DNA of 35,307 nucleotides from Gemmatimonadota bacterium (GCA_029863525.1 JAOTVL010000025.1:1-35307), one strand, 5' to 3'. Counted from the stretch's first letter, positions 9,126-17,587 are shown. Program-made: numbers and translations. The notes: generated from the sequence alone by a model not told the origin.

Positions 9126-9590
9126 CTAGCTCTCGACGAACTCTGCCGTCCACCCGATCTCGACCGAGTCCTTGATGGATTGCGCGGTCGGGCACTTGTC
9201 CACGTGCGTGGCCAAGGCCCGATCGACCTTCTCACGATCCGCCCCCTCCGGCAGCCGAATCGTGTAATGCACGTCGATCCGGGTCAGCAAAATGATCCGG
9301 TCCACCACCTCGTTCGTGCCTTCGGCCGTGCAGCTGAGGTCACCGTCCGGAACTGAAATCCCGCGCACCTCCAGTGCGCCGTTGAGCGTTCCGAGTAGTC
9401 AGCCCGCGGCCGCGGCCACGAGATAATCCACGGGCAGCGGCAAGTTGGGTTGGGAGTCGAGGCCGTAGTGCGCCTTTACGGGACCGTGCACACCGAAGTC
9501 GATGGTGGTCCCGTCCTCCAGGGTGCCGCGCCGATGAAGGCCGTCGATCTTTTCGACCGTGGCCTTCGCCACGTAGAACGGTTTACTCAT
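9126..9590 (-). CDS. OsmC-family peroxidase with in-frame UGA (probable selenocysteine) at the catalytic position
   Basis: Read from ATG at 9590, the frame gives 63 residues ending PVDYLVAAAAG, then TGA at 9399-9401, then continues in the same frame as LLGTLNGALEVRGI up to the stop at 9126, for 154 residues in all. OsmC proteins carry their peroxidatic Cys in exactly this context (ELLxAAxxxC followed by a helix, then GI). The resolving-type Cys is intact at residue 133 in HVDKCPTAQSI. UGA at residue 64 therefore replaces the catalytic Cys, best read as selenocysteine. A GGGAGGAG ribosome site precedes the ATG. The start overlaps the upstream small gene by 8 nt. The expected role is selenol-based reduction of organic hydroperoxides in the cytoplasm. 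A sequencing error or nonsense mutation is the alternative, but the downstream hairpin argues against it. Selenoprotein OsmC-like proteins are known from marine metagenomes. Confidence 0.85.
9347..9394 (-). promoter_or_regulatory. candidate bacterial SECIS element (selenocysteine insertion hairpin)
   Basis: On the minus-strand transcript, just 3' of the UGA at 9401-9399, CGGAAC (9393-9388) can pair with GUUCCG (9353-9348), extendable by a U-G wobble. GCGCAC (9379-9374) pairs perfectly with GUGCGC (9368-9363), closing a UGGAG loop (9373-9369). An internal loop of 8 and 9 nt separates the helices. The loop begins 25 nt after the UGA and has G at its second position, matching the known bacterial pattern (loop roughly 16-37 nt downstream with a G among its first two bases). 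The folding was done by eye. Confidence 0.65.
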
Positions 9591-9792
9591 CCGAGTACTC
9601 CTCCCAAGGGTCTGGCTCCCCGCGCTCGAAGCCTTCGCACCGAAGCACGGGCAGAGGTGGGTAACGGGGAAAACGGTTGTCGGTCTTGGACCGCGCACAA
9701 AGGTAAAAGCGCGACCCGCGACGGTTGCCGGTAAGACGGTGGTGCGCGCAGATGCTGCAGAGGCCCACTCGATGATCGGGCTCGGAGCTCAC
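9583..9792 (-). CDS. small conserved four-cysteine protein
   Basis: A 69-residue protein starting at GTG 9792, whose start overlaps the TGA of the upstream pgeF-like gene (GTGA arrangement). It ends in TAA within an 8-nt overlap with the OsmC start. Cysteines lie at 12 and 15 (LCSICAHH), 32 (FYLCARS) and 52 (VLRCEGFE), with the linking sequence RGSRFYLC and RFPRYPPLPVLRC. I recognise this as a short, widespread, uncharacterised bacterial family; the Cys spacing suggests a structural zinc site (inference). No membrane segment or signal is present. The tight coupling on both sides implies that it is made together with both neighbours. It is easily missed because longer spurious frames cover the region. 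Confidence 0.75.
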   Translation of the reverse strand: MSSEPDHRVGLCSICAHHRLTGNRRGSRFYLCARSKTDNRFPRYPPLPVLRCEGFERGEPDPWEEYSDE

Positions 9793-10646
9793 GGTCGAAT
9801 CCCGATGTATCCGACGTGCCGATGGGCATCCCCCGCCCGATGCGAATAGAGATCCGACTCGCTGCAGCGCGTGCAGTGCGCGGATACCGTGAGGTGCCCC
9901 GGCAGCACGCCCGCGCGGACCGCGCGGGCGGCGAGCACACCGCGGAGGTCGAGAGGCTCGGGCTGGTGCGGTACTTCTTGGTCGAGTGCCCGGAACACCT
10001 CCGGACCGACCTCGTAGCAGCTGCCGCAGATCGACGGGCCCAGGTGCACGTGGAGGCCCTCCGGTGGGGTCCCGTACTTCGCATGCATCAACGCCAGCCC
10101 TCGCTCGAGCACCCCCGCGGCCGCGCCTCGCCACCCCGCATGGATCGCTGCGACCGCGCGTCGCGCATCATCGACGGCGAAGATCGGCACGCAATCAGCG
10201 GTCGTGACCGCGAGGAGGGTGCCGGGCTGGTCCGTCATGTGTCCGTCACACGCGTCGACGAGCACGAGTGCCGTCCTACCTAGGCCGAGCGGAGCGTCGC
10301 GGCCGTGCTCACCCGACGGGATGTGATCCTCACCCAACGAGATGTGACGCTCGCCCGACTGACCGTCCCAGACCCGAACGGTCGAGCCGTGGACCTGTTC
10401 GGCATGGACCAACGTCGTCATACCGGTGGCTTTTCCGAGGGCCAACCAATGCTCCTCGACCTCGTCCCGCGGGCGCCCACCCGAGAAGAGTCCCAGATCG
10501 AACGGAACGGGCGCCGACCCTCTCGTCGTGGTGCCTTGGACCAGCCAGGCATAGCGCTCCACCCATTCCTGGTGGACCAGGGCCGGCGGCCGACGGGTCG
10601 GCGTCTCCGAGATGGTCGACACGGCTCCCATAGATGGCGAGGGCAT
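9789..10646 (-). CDS. pgeF: YfiH/LACC1-like polyphenol oxidase family protein (purine nucleoside phosphorylase type)
   Basis: A 285-residue member of the PF02578 (Cu-oxidase_4, YfiH/LACC1) family. The active-site triad is visible: His86 in AEQVHG, Cys152 in TTADCVPIF and His169 in AAIHAGWRG, followed by LGPSICGSCYEVG. Characterised relatives act on purine nucleosides by phosphorolysis or deamination, or edit peptidoglycan precursors, rather than being true laccases. Compared with ordinary members, there is an extra segment of roughly 25-30 residues between VHG and the DACDGHMTD region (about 98-125), rich in Gly and acidic residues. The start ATG at 10646 has no good ribosome site, and ATG at 10631 is an alternative. 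It is the first gene of the coupled pgeF-like / Cys4 / OsmC unit and is divergent from sucA. Confidence 0.88.
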   Translation of the reverse strand: MPSPSMGAVSTISETPTRRPPALVHQEWVERYAWLVQGTTTRGSAPVPFDLGLFSGGRPRDEVEEHWLALGKATGMTTLVHAEQVHGSTVRVWDGQSGERHISLGEDHIPSGEHGRDAPLGLGRTALVLVDACDGHMTDQPGTLLAVTTADCVPIFAVDDARRAVAAIHAGWRGAAAGVLERGLALMHAKYGTPPEGLHVHLGPSICGSCYEVGPEVFRALDQEVPHQPEPLDLRGVLAARAVRAGVLPGHLTVSAHCTRCSESDLYSHRAGDAHRHVGYIGIRP

Positions 10647-10730
10647 TCGATGGTTCGAAATGATGAATTACGGTAGGTTATCGACCGACGAGGACGGTAG
10701 AATCCTCAGAATAGACCGGGCAATCGGACC
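10647..10730. promoter_or_regulatory. divergent promoter region between the pgeF-like gene and sucA
   Basis: This is an 84-bp spacer that is AT-richer than its surroundings. TAGAAT at 10698-10703 is a good -10 hexamer on the plus strand for sucA and would start transcription about 20 nt before its GTG. A matching -35 is poor (TAGGTT, 18 bp upstream). Nothing specific is seen for the minus direction. Confidence 0.35.
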
Positions 10731-13709
10731 GTGAAGGACGACACCCTTTTCGACAGTCAGAACATCGCCTATGCGCAGGCGATGTTCGAGGAATATGCCA
10801 GGAATCCTGACGCCGTCTCCTCTGAGTGGCGTCGGCTCTTCGACAACGGCGGGGCGCTCGCCATCGCCGAGGGACTCCTGATTCCCGACCAGTTGGTCGA
10901 GTCGCGAGGCGCGCGCCGTGCCGAACCGTCCGCTCCGGATGCGCCGACGGCTACTCCGCGAGCTCCCGCGGCCGAGGCGCCCCCTCCTACGTCGAACGGC
11001 CAAGCTGCCAGCTCGGATACCGCGAGCGTTCCCGCGCGGGCGGCCACGGAGGCCGTCGGCCAGGAGCTCAGGCAGGAGCCCTCTTCGGCCGATGTGGCCG
11101 CATCCCATGCACATCGCCTGCAACAGCTCCTTCCCGTCGTGTCCAGAGCGACCGCGCTCGTCCAGGCATTTCGCGATCACGGTCATCGGCTCGCCAGAAT
11201 CGATCCGCTGGGAAGCGAGCCGCCCGGCCATCCTCAGTTGTCGCCCGCCTTCTTCGGCACCTCGACCGAGGAGCTGAAGGAGCTGCCGGCATCGCTGATC
11301 ATCGCCGAGAACGGGTCGGCGGATCGCACGGTTGCCGACGCTTTGGCCGCGCTTGGTGAGATCTACGCCGGCTCGATCGGATACGAGTTCGAGCATCTCG
11401 ACGATCACGTCAAGGTCGATTGGCTCTGGGACCACGTAGAGGCCGGCGAGCACTTGCCTGATCTGTCGCACGAGAAGCGGCGGGACCTGCTGCGACGCAT
11501 CAGCGCGACCGAGGGTCTCGAACAGTTCCTGCACCGCACCTACCTCGGTCAGAAGCGCTTCTCCGTCGAGGGCAACGACATGCTGGTGCCGATGCTCGAC
11601 CTCGTGCTCGAGGACGCCGCTCGGTTCGGCGGAGAGGACGTCGTGCTCGGGATGGCCCACCGGGGTCGCCTCAACGTCCTGACCCACACGGTCGGAGTCT
11701 CTTACGGTGACCTCCTCGCCGAGTTCGAGGGCCCCTCCCGGAAGGGCGGGCAGCTCGATATCGAGGGCACCGGTGACGTGAAGTACCATCATGGAGCGCG
11801 CGGGACGCGCGACGTCGAAGGGGCGGGAACGATCCGCGTGACGCTCGCCCCGAACCCGAGCCACCTCGAGTTCGTCAACCCGGTCGTCATCGGGATGGCG
11901 CGGGCCAAGCAGTGGGCCGACCTCTCGGTCGGCGACAGGCCCAACTTCGACTCGGTCGTACCGGTGCTCATTCACGGGGACGCGGCCTTCGCCGCCGAGG
12001 GCGTCGTTGCGGAGACCCTGAACATGGCGCGCCTGGCCGGCTACGACGTCGGTGGCACGGTCCACGTCATCGTGAACAACCAGGTCGGGTTCACGACGGA
12101 CCCCGCGGAGGGTCGTTCGACCGTGTATTCCAGCGATCTCGCGAAAGGGTACGGGATCCCGATCGTCCACGTGAACGCCGACGACCCCGAGGCATGCCTC
12201 GGCGCGGTACGATTGGCCATGGCGTTCCGACGACAGTTCAACGACGACTTCGTGATCGACCTGGTCGGGTACCGCAGACATGGCCACAACGAAGGGGACG
12301 AGCCGGCGTACACCCAGCCGGTGAAGTACCGGGTGATCGACGATCACCCGACGGTGAGGGCGATCTACGCCGATCGCCTCGTCGAGGAGGGGGTCGTCAC
12401 CGAGGAAGACGTCGCCGACATCCAGGACGAGATCACCGCGCGCCTCCGCGACGTCCAGGACCGCGTGCGCGAGCACTCGCCGGTCGAGGACGACGGGCCC
12501 GACGAAGAGCGGGAAGTGCCCGTGGTACCGGAGACGACGGGTGTGTCGCTCGAGATCCTCGAGCGGGTCAACGCGGCGACGGTCGACGTTCCTGAGGGCT
12601 TCACGCCGCATCCGAAGCTCTGGCGCCAACTTGCCCGCCGGGCGAGCGAGTTCGGGCCCAACCGGTCCCTCGACTGGGGACACGCCGAGACGCTCGCCTT
12701 CGGGAGCCTACTCATGGAAGGCATCCCCGTACGGCTGACCGGGCAGGACTCCGAGCGAGGGACGTTCAGCCATCGGCACGCCGTCCTGCACGACGTGGAG
12801 ACCGGACAAGAGTTCATGCCTCTCTCCGCGGTGGCCGAGGCGCCGTTCGAAGTCTACAACTCGCCGCTCACCGAGACGGCGGTAATCGGCTTCGAATACG
12901 GTTATTCGGTCGCCTGTGACAACGACGCCGTGCTGTGGGAAGCTCAGTTCGGCGATTTCGTCAACGTCGCCCAGGTCATGATCGACCAGTTCCTCTCTTC
13001 GGGACATCAAAAGTGGGGGCAGTACTCCCGGCTCACACTGCTTCTCCCCCACGGGTACGAGGGGCAGGGACCCGAGCATTCGAGCGCGCGACTCGAGCGA
13101 TTCCTCCAGCTGTGCGCGGAGGAAAATATGCGGGTTACGTATCCGACGACGCCCGCCCAGTACTTCCACATGGTCCGACGCCAGGCGCTGAGGCGCCCCG
13201 AGCGGCCGATGATCGTCATGACGCCGAAGAGCCTGCTCCGACATCCGCAGGCCACGTCCACCGTCGCCGAGCTCACCACCGGGAACTTCCGGCACGTCAT
13301 CGCTGACCCGACGGTCGACGATCCCAGCGCCATCACCCGACTCGTGCTCTGCTCCGGCAAGGTCTACTACGACCTGCAGGGGCACGACCGTCGCGGCGAC
13401 GCGGCACACGTCGCGGTCGGACGACTCGAGCTTCTGTATCCGTTCCCCGAGCCGGCACTCCACGACCTCATGTCGCAGTACCCGAATCTCCAAGAGGTGG
13501 TCTGGGCCCAGGAAGAGCCACGCAACATGGGTGGCCTCACCTTCGTCGGTCCGAGACTGCGTGCGGTGGTGCCGCGGAAGATCCCGCTGTCCTACGCGGC
13601 ACGACCCGAGCGTGCGAGCCCGGCGGAAGGGAAATCGTCGAACCACGCGCGCAACCAAGAGACTGTCGTCCTCGAGGCGCTCGGTCTGGAGCGGGAGGAC
13701 AGCGACTGA
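10731..13709 (+). CDS. sucA: 2-oxoglutarate dehydrogenase E1 component
   Basis: A 992-residue thiamine-diphosphate enzyme that decarboxylates 2-oxoglutarate and passes the succinyl group to the E2 lipoyl domain in the TCA cycle. The N-terminal E1o segment NIAYAQAMFEEYARNP is followed by an Ala/Pro/Thr-rich linker (about residues 60-120), then AFRDHGHRLARIDPLG. The catalytic core shows MAHRGRLNVL (His ~310), HGDAAFAAEGVVAETLNM with the ThDP-binding Asp ~417, VNNQVGFTT, and GYRRHGHNEGDEPAYTQP. The C-terminal half has HQKWGQYSRLTLLLPHGYEG. Its length is slightly above the 933 residues of the E. coli enzyme, mainly because of the linker. No transacylase domain is fused, unlike actinobacterial Kgd, and no sucB lies in the window, so E2 must be encoded elsewhere. 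The start is GTG with no strong ribosome site. Confidence 0.96.
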   Translation: MKDDTLFDSQNIAYAQAMFEEYARNPDAVSSEWRRLFDNGGALAIAEGLLIPDQLVESRGARRAEPSAPDAPTATPRAPAAEAPPPTSNGQAASSDTASVPARAATEAVGQELRQEPSSADVAASHAHRLQQLLPVVSRATALVQAFRDHGHRLARIDPLGSEPPGHPQLSPAFFGTSTEELKELPASLIIAENGSADRTVADALAALGEIYAGSIGYEFEHLDDHVKVDWLWDHVEAGEHLPDLSHEKRRDLLRRISATEGLEQFLHRTYLGQKRFSVEGNDMLVPMLDLVLEDAARFGGEDVVLGMAHRGRLNVLTHTVGVSYGDLLAEFEGPSRKGGQLDIEGTGDVKYHHGARGTRDVEGAGTIRVTLAPNPSHLEFVNPVVIGMARAKQWADLSVGDRPNFDSVVPVLIHGDAAFAAEGVVAETLNMARLAGYDVGGTVHVIVNNQVGFTTDPAEGRSTVYSSDLAKGYGIPIVHVNADDPEACLGAVRLAMAFRRQFNDDFVIDLVGYRRHGHNEGDEPAYTQPVKYRVIDDHPTVRAIYADRLVEEGVVTEEDVADIQDEITARLRDVQDRVREHSPVEDDGPDEEREVPVVPETTGVSLEILERVNAATVDVPEGFTPHPKLWRQLARRASEFGPNRSLDWGHAETLAFGSLLMEGIPVRLTGQDSERGTFSHRHAVLHDVETGQEFMPLSAVAEAPFEVYNSPLTETAVIGFEYGYSVACDNDAVLWEAQFGDFVNVAQVMIDQFLSSGHQKWGQYSRLTLLLPHGYEGQGPEHSSARLERFLQLCAEENMRVTYPTTPAQYFHMVRRQALRRPERPMIVMTPKSLLRHPQATSTVAELTTGNFRHVIADPTVDDPSAITRLVLCSGKVYYDLQGHDRRGDAAHVAVGRLELLYPFPEPALHDLMSQYPNLQEVVWAQEEPRNMGGLTFVGPRLRAVVPRKIPLSYAARPERASPAEGKSSNHARNQETVVLEALGLEREDSD

Positions 13710-13751
13710 CGCTCGGCCTCGATGCGCCGCATCGGGCGCCTGCGTGACCTC

Positions 13752-14537
13752 ATGAAGCTACCGTTCGAGCTCGACCGACCCCTGGTGTTCTTCGACCTCG
13801 AGACCACCGGTCTCGACTTGAAGAACGACCGTATCATCGAGCTGGCGTTCATCAAGATCACGCCGGCCGGCGATGTCCTGGAACGGGAGCGCCGATTCAA
13901 TCCCGGGATTCCGATTCCGCCCGAAGCCACCGCGGTGCACGGCATCAGTTACGCCGTCGTCGCCGATGAAGTGGAGTTCTGTCGCACGGCGCGGAGTCTC
14001 GCGGACATGTTCGACGACTGCGACCTGGCGGGCTTCAACGTCCGGCGGTTCGACATTCCGATGCTGCTTCACGAGTTCCACCGGTGCGGCGTCGACTTCG
14101 ACATGGAAGGGCGCTTCGTGGTCGACATGCAGAACATCTTCCACCGCGAAGAGCCTCGGGATTTGTCGGCGGCCGCCCGCTTCTATCTGCAGCGCGACCA
14201 CGAGGAAGCCCACACGGCGCTCGGGGACATCCGCACGTCGGCCGGGGTGCTCGGGGCGCAGCTGCGGCGCTACCCTCACGTTCCCCGTGACCTTGCGGGG
14301 TTGCACGCCTACTGCGAGGAGTACGCTCCGACACGGACGGAGCTCGACCGTTGGTTCAGCCCTCCCGAGGAGGGGCGTGTCTTCCGAAGAGGCAAGCACA
14401 AGGGTCGACCGCTCGAGGAGATCGCCCGCGAGGCGCCGGATTATCTGCTCTGGATGGTCGGCGCGGACGACATGGATGATGAGGTGATCGCGATCGTCAA
14501 CGAGGCGCTTGCGAATACGACACAGACGAGGAGCTAG
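13752..14537 (+). CDS. DEDDh 3'-5' exonuclease with ExoX-like C-terminus
   Basis: A 261-residue RNase T/DnaQ-superfamily exonuclease. The three exo motifs are FFDLETTGLD (metal-binding Asp and Glu), GFNVRRFDIPML (second Asp) and EAHTALGDIRTS (His general base and final Asp). A separate C-terminal block, RVFRRGKHKGRPLEEIA followed by DYLLWMV, matches the small domain found after the exonuclease in ExoX-like proteins. It probably trims single-stranded 3' ends in repair; the polymerase III epsilon role is less likely because no PolC/DnaE-interaction tail is evident. I prefer ATG at 13752 directly before the core; ATG at 13722 would add ten Arg-rich residues. It sits between sucA (42 bp upstream) and the propeller protein (6 bp downstream). 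Confidence 0.88.
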   Translation: MKLPFELDRPLVFFDLETTGLDLKNDRIIELAFIKITPAGDVLERERRFNPGIPIPPEATAVHGISYAVVADEVEFCRTARSLADMFDDCDLAGFNVRRFDIPMLLHEFHRCGVDFDMEGRFVVDMQNIFHREEPRDLSAAARFYLQRDHEEAHTALGDIRTSAGVLGAQLRRYPHVPRDLAGLHAYCEEYAPTRTELDRWFSPPEEGRVFRRGKHKGRPLEEIAREAPDYLLWMVGADDMDDEVIAIVNEALANTTQTRS

Positions 14538-14543
14538 ATCGCC

Positions 14544-17531
14544 ATGAATGACCACGGTACTCGACGCTTTGCATTCGCCGCCCTGGCGGGCGTAACGCTG
14601 CTGGTCGCCGTGCCCGGTACCGTCCGTGCTCAGGCCGCCATATCCACGGAGGACATGCAGTCCCTCTATCCTCGCGCGATCGGCCCGGCCGTGACCGGTG
14701 GGCGGATTCACGACGTCGAGGCGCTTCCCGGCGACGCGTCCACGATTCTCGTGGGCACCGCGTCGGGTGGCCTCTGGAAGACCACGAATCGCGGGCACAC
14801 CTGGACCAATGTCTTCGCCGACAAGCCCGTGAGCACCTTCGGGGACATCGCCATCTCACGCTCTAATCCTCGGGTCGTGTACGCCGGCACAGGCGAGCAA
14901 CAGAACCGGCAGTCCACGTCGTACGGCAACGGCGTGTACCGCTCGGACGACGGTGGTGATTCCTGGCGTCATCTGGGTCTGGAAGAGACCCGTCACACCG
15001 GCAAGGTCGTCATTCACCCCACCAACCCGGACGTCGTGTACGTCGGAGCGCTGGGGAACCTCTGGGCGGACTCGGAAGCGCGGGGTGTCTACAAGAGCAC
15101 CGATGGCGGCCGGAGCTGGAGCAAGGTTCTCTTCGTCGATCGGTTCACTGGCGTGATCGACATGGCCATCGACCCGTCGGACCCGAACACCGTGTACGCC
15201 GCGACCTACCAGCGCCTGCGCCGCGCGTGGGGCTTCAACGGTGGCGGTCCGGGGTCCGGCATATGGAAGAGCGTGGACGGAGGTGCGACGTGGAACGAGC
15301 TCGGCGGAGGGCTGCCGGAGGGCGACAAGGGCCGCATCGGGATCGCGCTCGCCGAGTCGAACCCCCGCGTCCTGATGGCCTTGGTCGAGACCGCGGACGA
15401 GGAGACCCAGGGCCTCTACCGCACAGAGGACGGGGGCCTGACGTGGGAGCGCGTGAACCGGCAAAACATCCGGCCCATGTACTATTCCCACGTCTTCATC
15501 GATCCCACCGACGACGAGCGTGTCTATACCCTCGCTACTCGCTCGTTCGTGAGCGACGACGGCGGCCGGACCTTCACACCGATCGCGCTCGCACCCACGT
15601 ACGACGTCGGCATACACGCGGATCACCATGGGCTTTGGATCGACCCGTCGGATCCTGAGCACCTGTATCTGGTCGGCGACGCGGGACTGCACGAGAGCTA
15701 TGATCGCGGGATCAATTTCCGCCGAATCAACAACTTCCCCGTAGCTCAGTTCTACGGCATCGCGGTGGATATGCGCGATCCGTACTGGGTCTACGGTGGT
15801 CTCCAGGACAACCACTCGTTCTTCGGTCCTTCCGAGACGCGCCGCTGGGCGGGCATTCTCAACGACGACTGGATGCAGAACGGCTTTGGAGACGGCATGT
15901 ACTGGCAGGCCGACCCCACGAACGCGAGGTATTCGTACGGTAGCTCGAACGGTGGCAGCTACTTCCGCTACGACACGCAGACGGGCGACATGCTCGACAT
16001 CTCCCCACCGGAGCCGTTGGGTATGAGCCACCGGTTCGACTGGACGTCGCCGATGATGCTCTCCGAGCACGACCCGAACGTCCTCTACGTTGCCGGTAAC
16101 CGCTTTTTCACCTCGCACGACCGTGGCGGCAGCTGGAGTTGGACCGAGGACCTGAGCCGAGGGATCGACCGGGACACCCTCTCGATCATGGGGGTCCAGG
16201 GTGGCGCGATCGAGATCTCCCGCAATGACGGTACGAGCTCCTTCGGCGAAGCCGTTACGCTCGACGAGTCTCCTCTCGATGCCACGATCCTGTGGGTCGG
16301 CTTCGATGACGGAAACCTGCAGGTGAGCCGGGACGCGGGGGCGACCTGGTCCGAAGTGTCGCGGAATGTGCCGGGCATCAGGGACGGGACGTACGTGAGC
16401 CGCATTACCGCCTCGGCCCGCGCGCCTGGAACGGCATACGCGGCGTTCGACGGGCACCGAGACGGAGATTTCCGTCCGTACCTGTATCGGACCGTGGACT
16501 TCGGAGTGACGTGGGAACCGCTTCACGCCACGCTACCGACCGTGGGTGTGGTCAACGATGTGATCGAGCACCCCGATAACGCCGCGACGCTCTTCGTCGG
16601 CACCGAGCACCATGCGTTCGCGAGCACCGACGCGGGGGCGACATGGGCGAAGATCCCCAACCTGCCCACGACCCACTACGACGACATCCTCATCCACCCG
16701 CGGGAGAAGGATCTCGTACTCGGCACGCACGGTCAGGGCATTTGGATTCTCGACGACACCAGCCCGATCGCCGAGTGGGCCTCCGCCAGCGCACCGGTCA
16801 CCGTCTTTTCCGTCCCGACCGGCACCCTCAAGGTCTACAAGAAGGACACGTCGTACCGAGGGCAGGAGCCCTTCGCGGGCGAGAACCCCGTGGACGGCGT
16901 CCCGATCACCTACAGGCTCGCTTCGGGTGGCGGTGATGCGATGCTGACCGTGACCGACGACGAGGGCGCGCTGGTGCGCGAGATGATCGTCCCGGGCACA
17001 GCCGGCACGCATCGGGTCAACTGGGATCTGCGCCATGGGATTCCAGGCGACGAGGACCGCTGGGAACGGTGGAACGAGCCCGGGCTCCCACGGTCGATCG
17101 AGGAGTGGGGACCTTGGGTCGCACCTGGAACGTTCACCGTGACAGTCTCTGCCTCGGGCGCGACCGGCTCAGCCCAGATCGAGGTCCGCGGAGATCCCGA
17201 CATGCCGATCAGCGTGGCCATGTACGAGAGCCGGGAGCGGTTCATGCTTGACGCTCTGACCCTGATGAACGACATCCGTGAGGTGATGCAGAGCCGAGGG
17301 ATGGGCGGCGGTGGCGGCGGCGGTGGGTTCTTCGGAGGGGGGAACGAGATGCCGGCGACTCCGGCCGAGAAGCTCCGCGCGGCGTCACGCCTCGTGGGTG
17401 GAGTCTACCGTGACCTCAACGGTGGTGCGGTGCGCCAGGCGACGTTGTATCCGCCGACGCAGACGCAGCGAGAACAGCTTCGGACCGCACGACGCCTGTT
17501 CGAAGAGGCGCGCGCCGAGAGGGATCGCTGA
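14544..17531 (+). CDS. secreted VPS10/sortilin-like beta-propeller (BNR/Asp-box) protein
   Basis: A 995-residue exported protein. Residues 1-30 form a signal peptide (basic start, hydrophobic core, cut after TVRAQA). The body is built of Asp-box repeats, for example YRSDDGGDSW, YKSTDGGRSW, WKSVDGGATW, YRTEDGGLTW and VSRDAGATW, which mark blades of sortilin/VPS10-type ten-bladed propellers. After the propeller comes a beta-sandwich-like region (about 760-900, with TYRLASGGGDAML and GTHRVNWDLRHG) and a Gly-rich stretch (G8-FFGGG) before a helical C-terminus. Such proteins are very numerous in Gemmatimonadota and related phyla. They are often annotated as glycosyl hydrolases, but no catalytic residues are evident. 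A GAGGAG site lies just before the ATG. The role is unknown, possibly surface binding or protein/peptide handling. Confidence 0.9.
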   Translation: MNDHGTRRFAFAALAGVTLLVAVPGTVRAQAAISTEDMQSLYPRAIGPAVTGGRIHDVEALPGDASTILVGTASGGLWKTTNRGHTWTNVFADKPVSTFGDIAISRSNPRVVYAGTGEQQNRQSTSYGNGVYRSDDGGDSWRHLGLEETRHTGKVVIHPTNPDVVYVGALGNLWADSEARGVYKSTDGGRSWSKVLFVDRFTGVIDMAIDPSDPNTVYAATYQRLRRAWGFNGGGPGSGIWKSVDGGATWNELGGGLPEGDKGRIGIALAESNPRVLMALVETADEETQGLYRTEDGGLTWERVNRQNIRPMYYSHVFIDPTDDERVYTLATRSFVSDDGGRTFTPIALAPTYDVGIHADHHGLWIDPSDPEHLYLVGDAGLHESYDRGINFRRINNFPVAQFYGIAVDMRDPYWVYGGLQDNHSFFGPSETRRWAGILNDDWMQNGFGDGMYWQADPTNARYSYGSSNGGSYFRYDTQTGDMLDISPPEPLGMSHRFDWTSPMMLSEHDPNVLYVAGNRFFTSHDRGGSWSWTEDLSRGIDRDTLSIMGVQGGAIEISRNDGTSSFGEAVTLDESPLDATILWVGFDDGNLQVSRDAGATWSEVSRNVPGIRDGTYVSRITASARAPGTAYAAFDGHRDGDFRPYLYRTVDFGVTWEPLHATLPTVGVVNDVIEHPDNAATLFVGTEHHAFASTDAGATWAKIPNLPTTHYDDILIHPREKDLVLGTHGQGIWILDDTSPIAEWASASAPVTVFSVPTGTLKVYKKDTSYRGQEPFAGENPVDGVPITYRLASGGGDAMLTVTDDEGALVREMIVPGTAGTHRVNWDLRHGIPGDEDRWERWNEPGLPRSIEEWGPWVAPGTFTVTVSASGATGSAQIEVRGDPDMPISVAMYESRERFMLDALTLMNDIREVMQSRGMGGGGGGGGFFGGGNEMPATPAEKLRAASRLVGGVYRDLNGGAVRQATLYPPTQTQREQLRTARRLFEEARAERDR

Positions 17532-17587
17532 GGGGGCGTCGGGCCGTCGGCCGATCGTCCAGAGTCCGGCTCTTTGGGCTCTCGGCG

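Noticed and set aside
9399-9698. A 99-residue minus-strand protein ending at the TGA, plus a separate 80-residue protein from GTG 9368
   Set aside because: Both are pieces of one OsmC gene in the same frame. The first 36 residues upstream of ATG 9590 are non-homologous, and the second piece lacks its own ribosome site.
10731-13709. Actinobacterial Kgd (fused E2-E1) instead of SucA
   Set aside because: The N-terminus is the standard E1o segment followed by a linker; no transacylase catalytic domain with its HxxxD motif is present.
14544-17531. Calling the propeller protein a glycosyl hydrolase
   Set aside because: Asp-box repeats alone mark a beta-propeller fold; no catalytic residues of a hydrolase family are visible.
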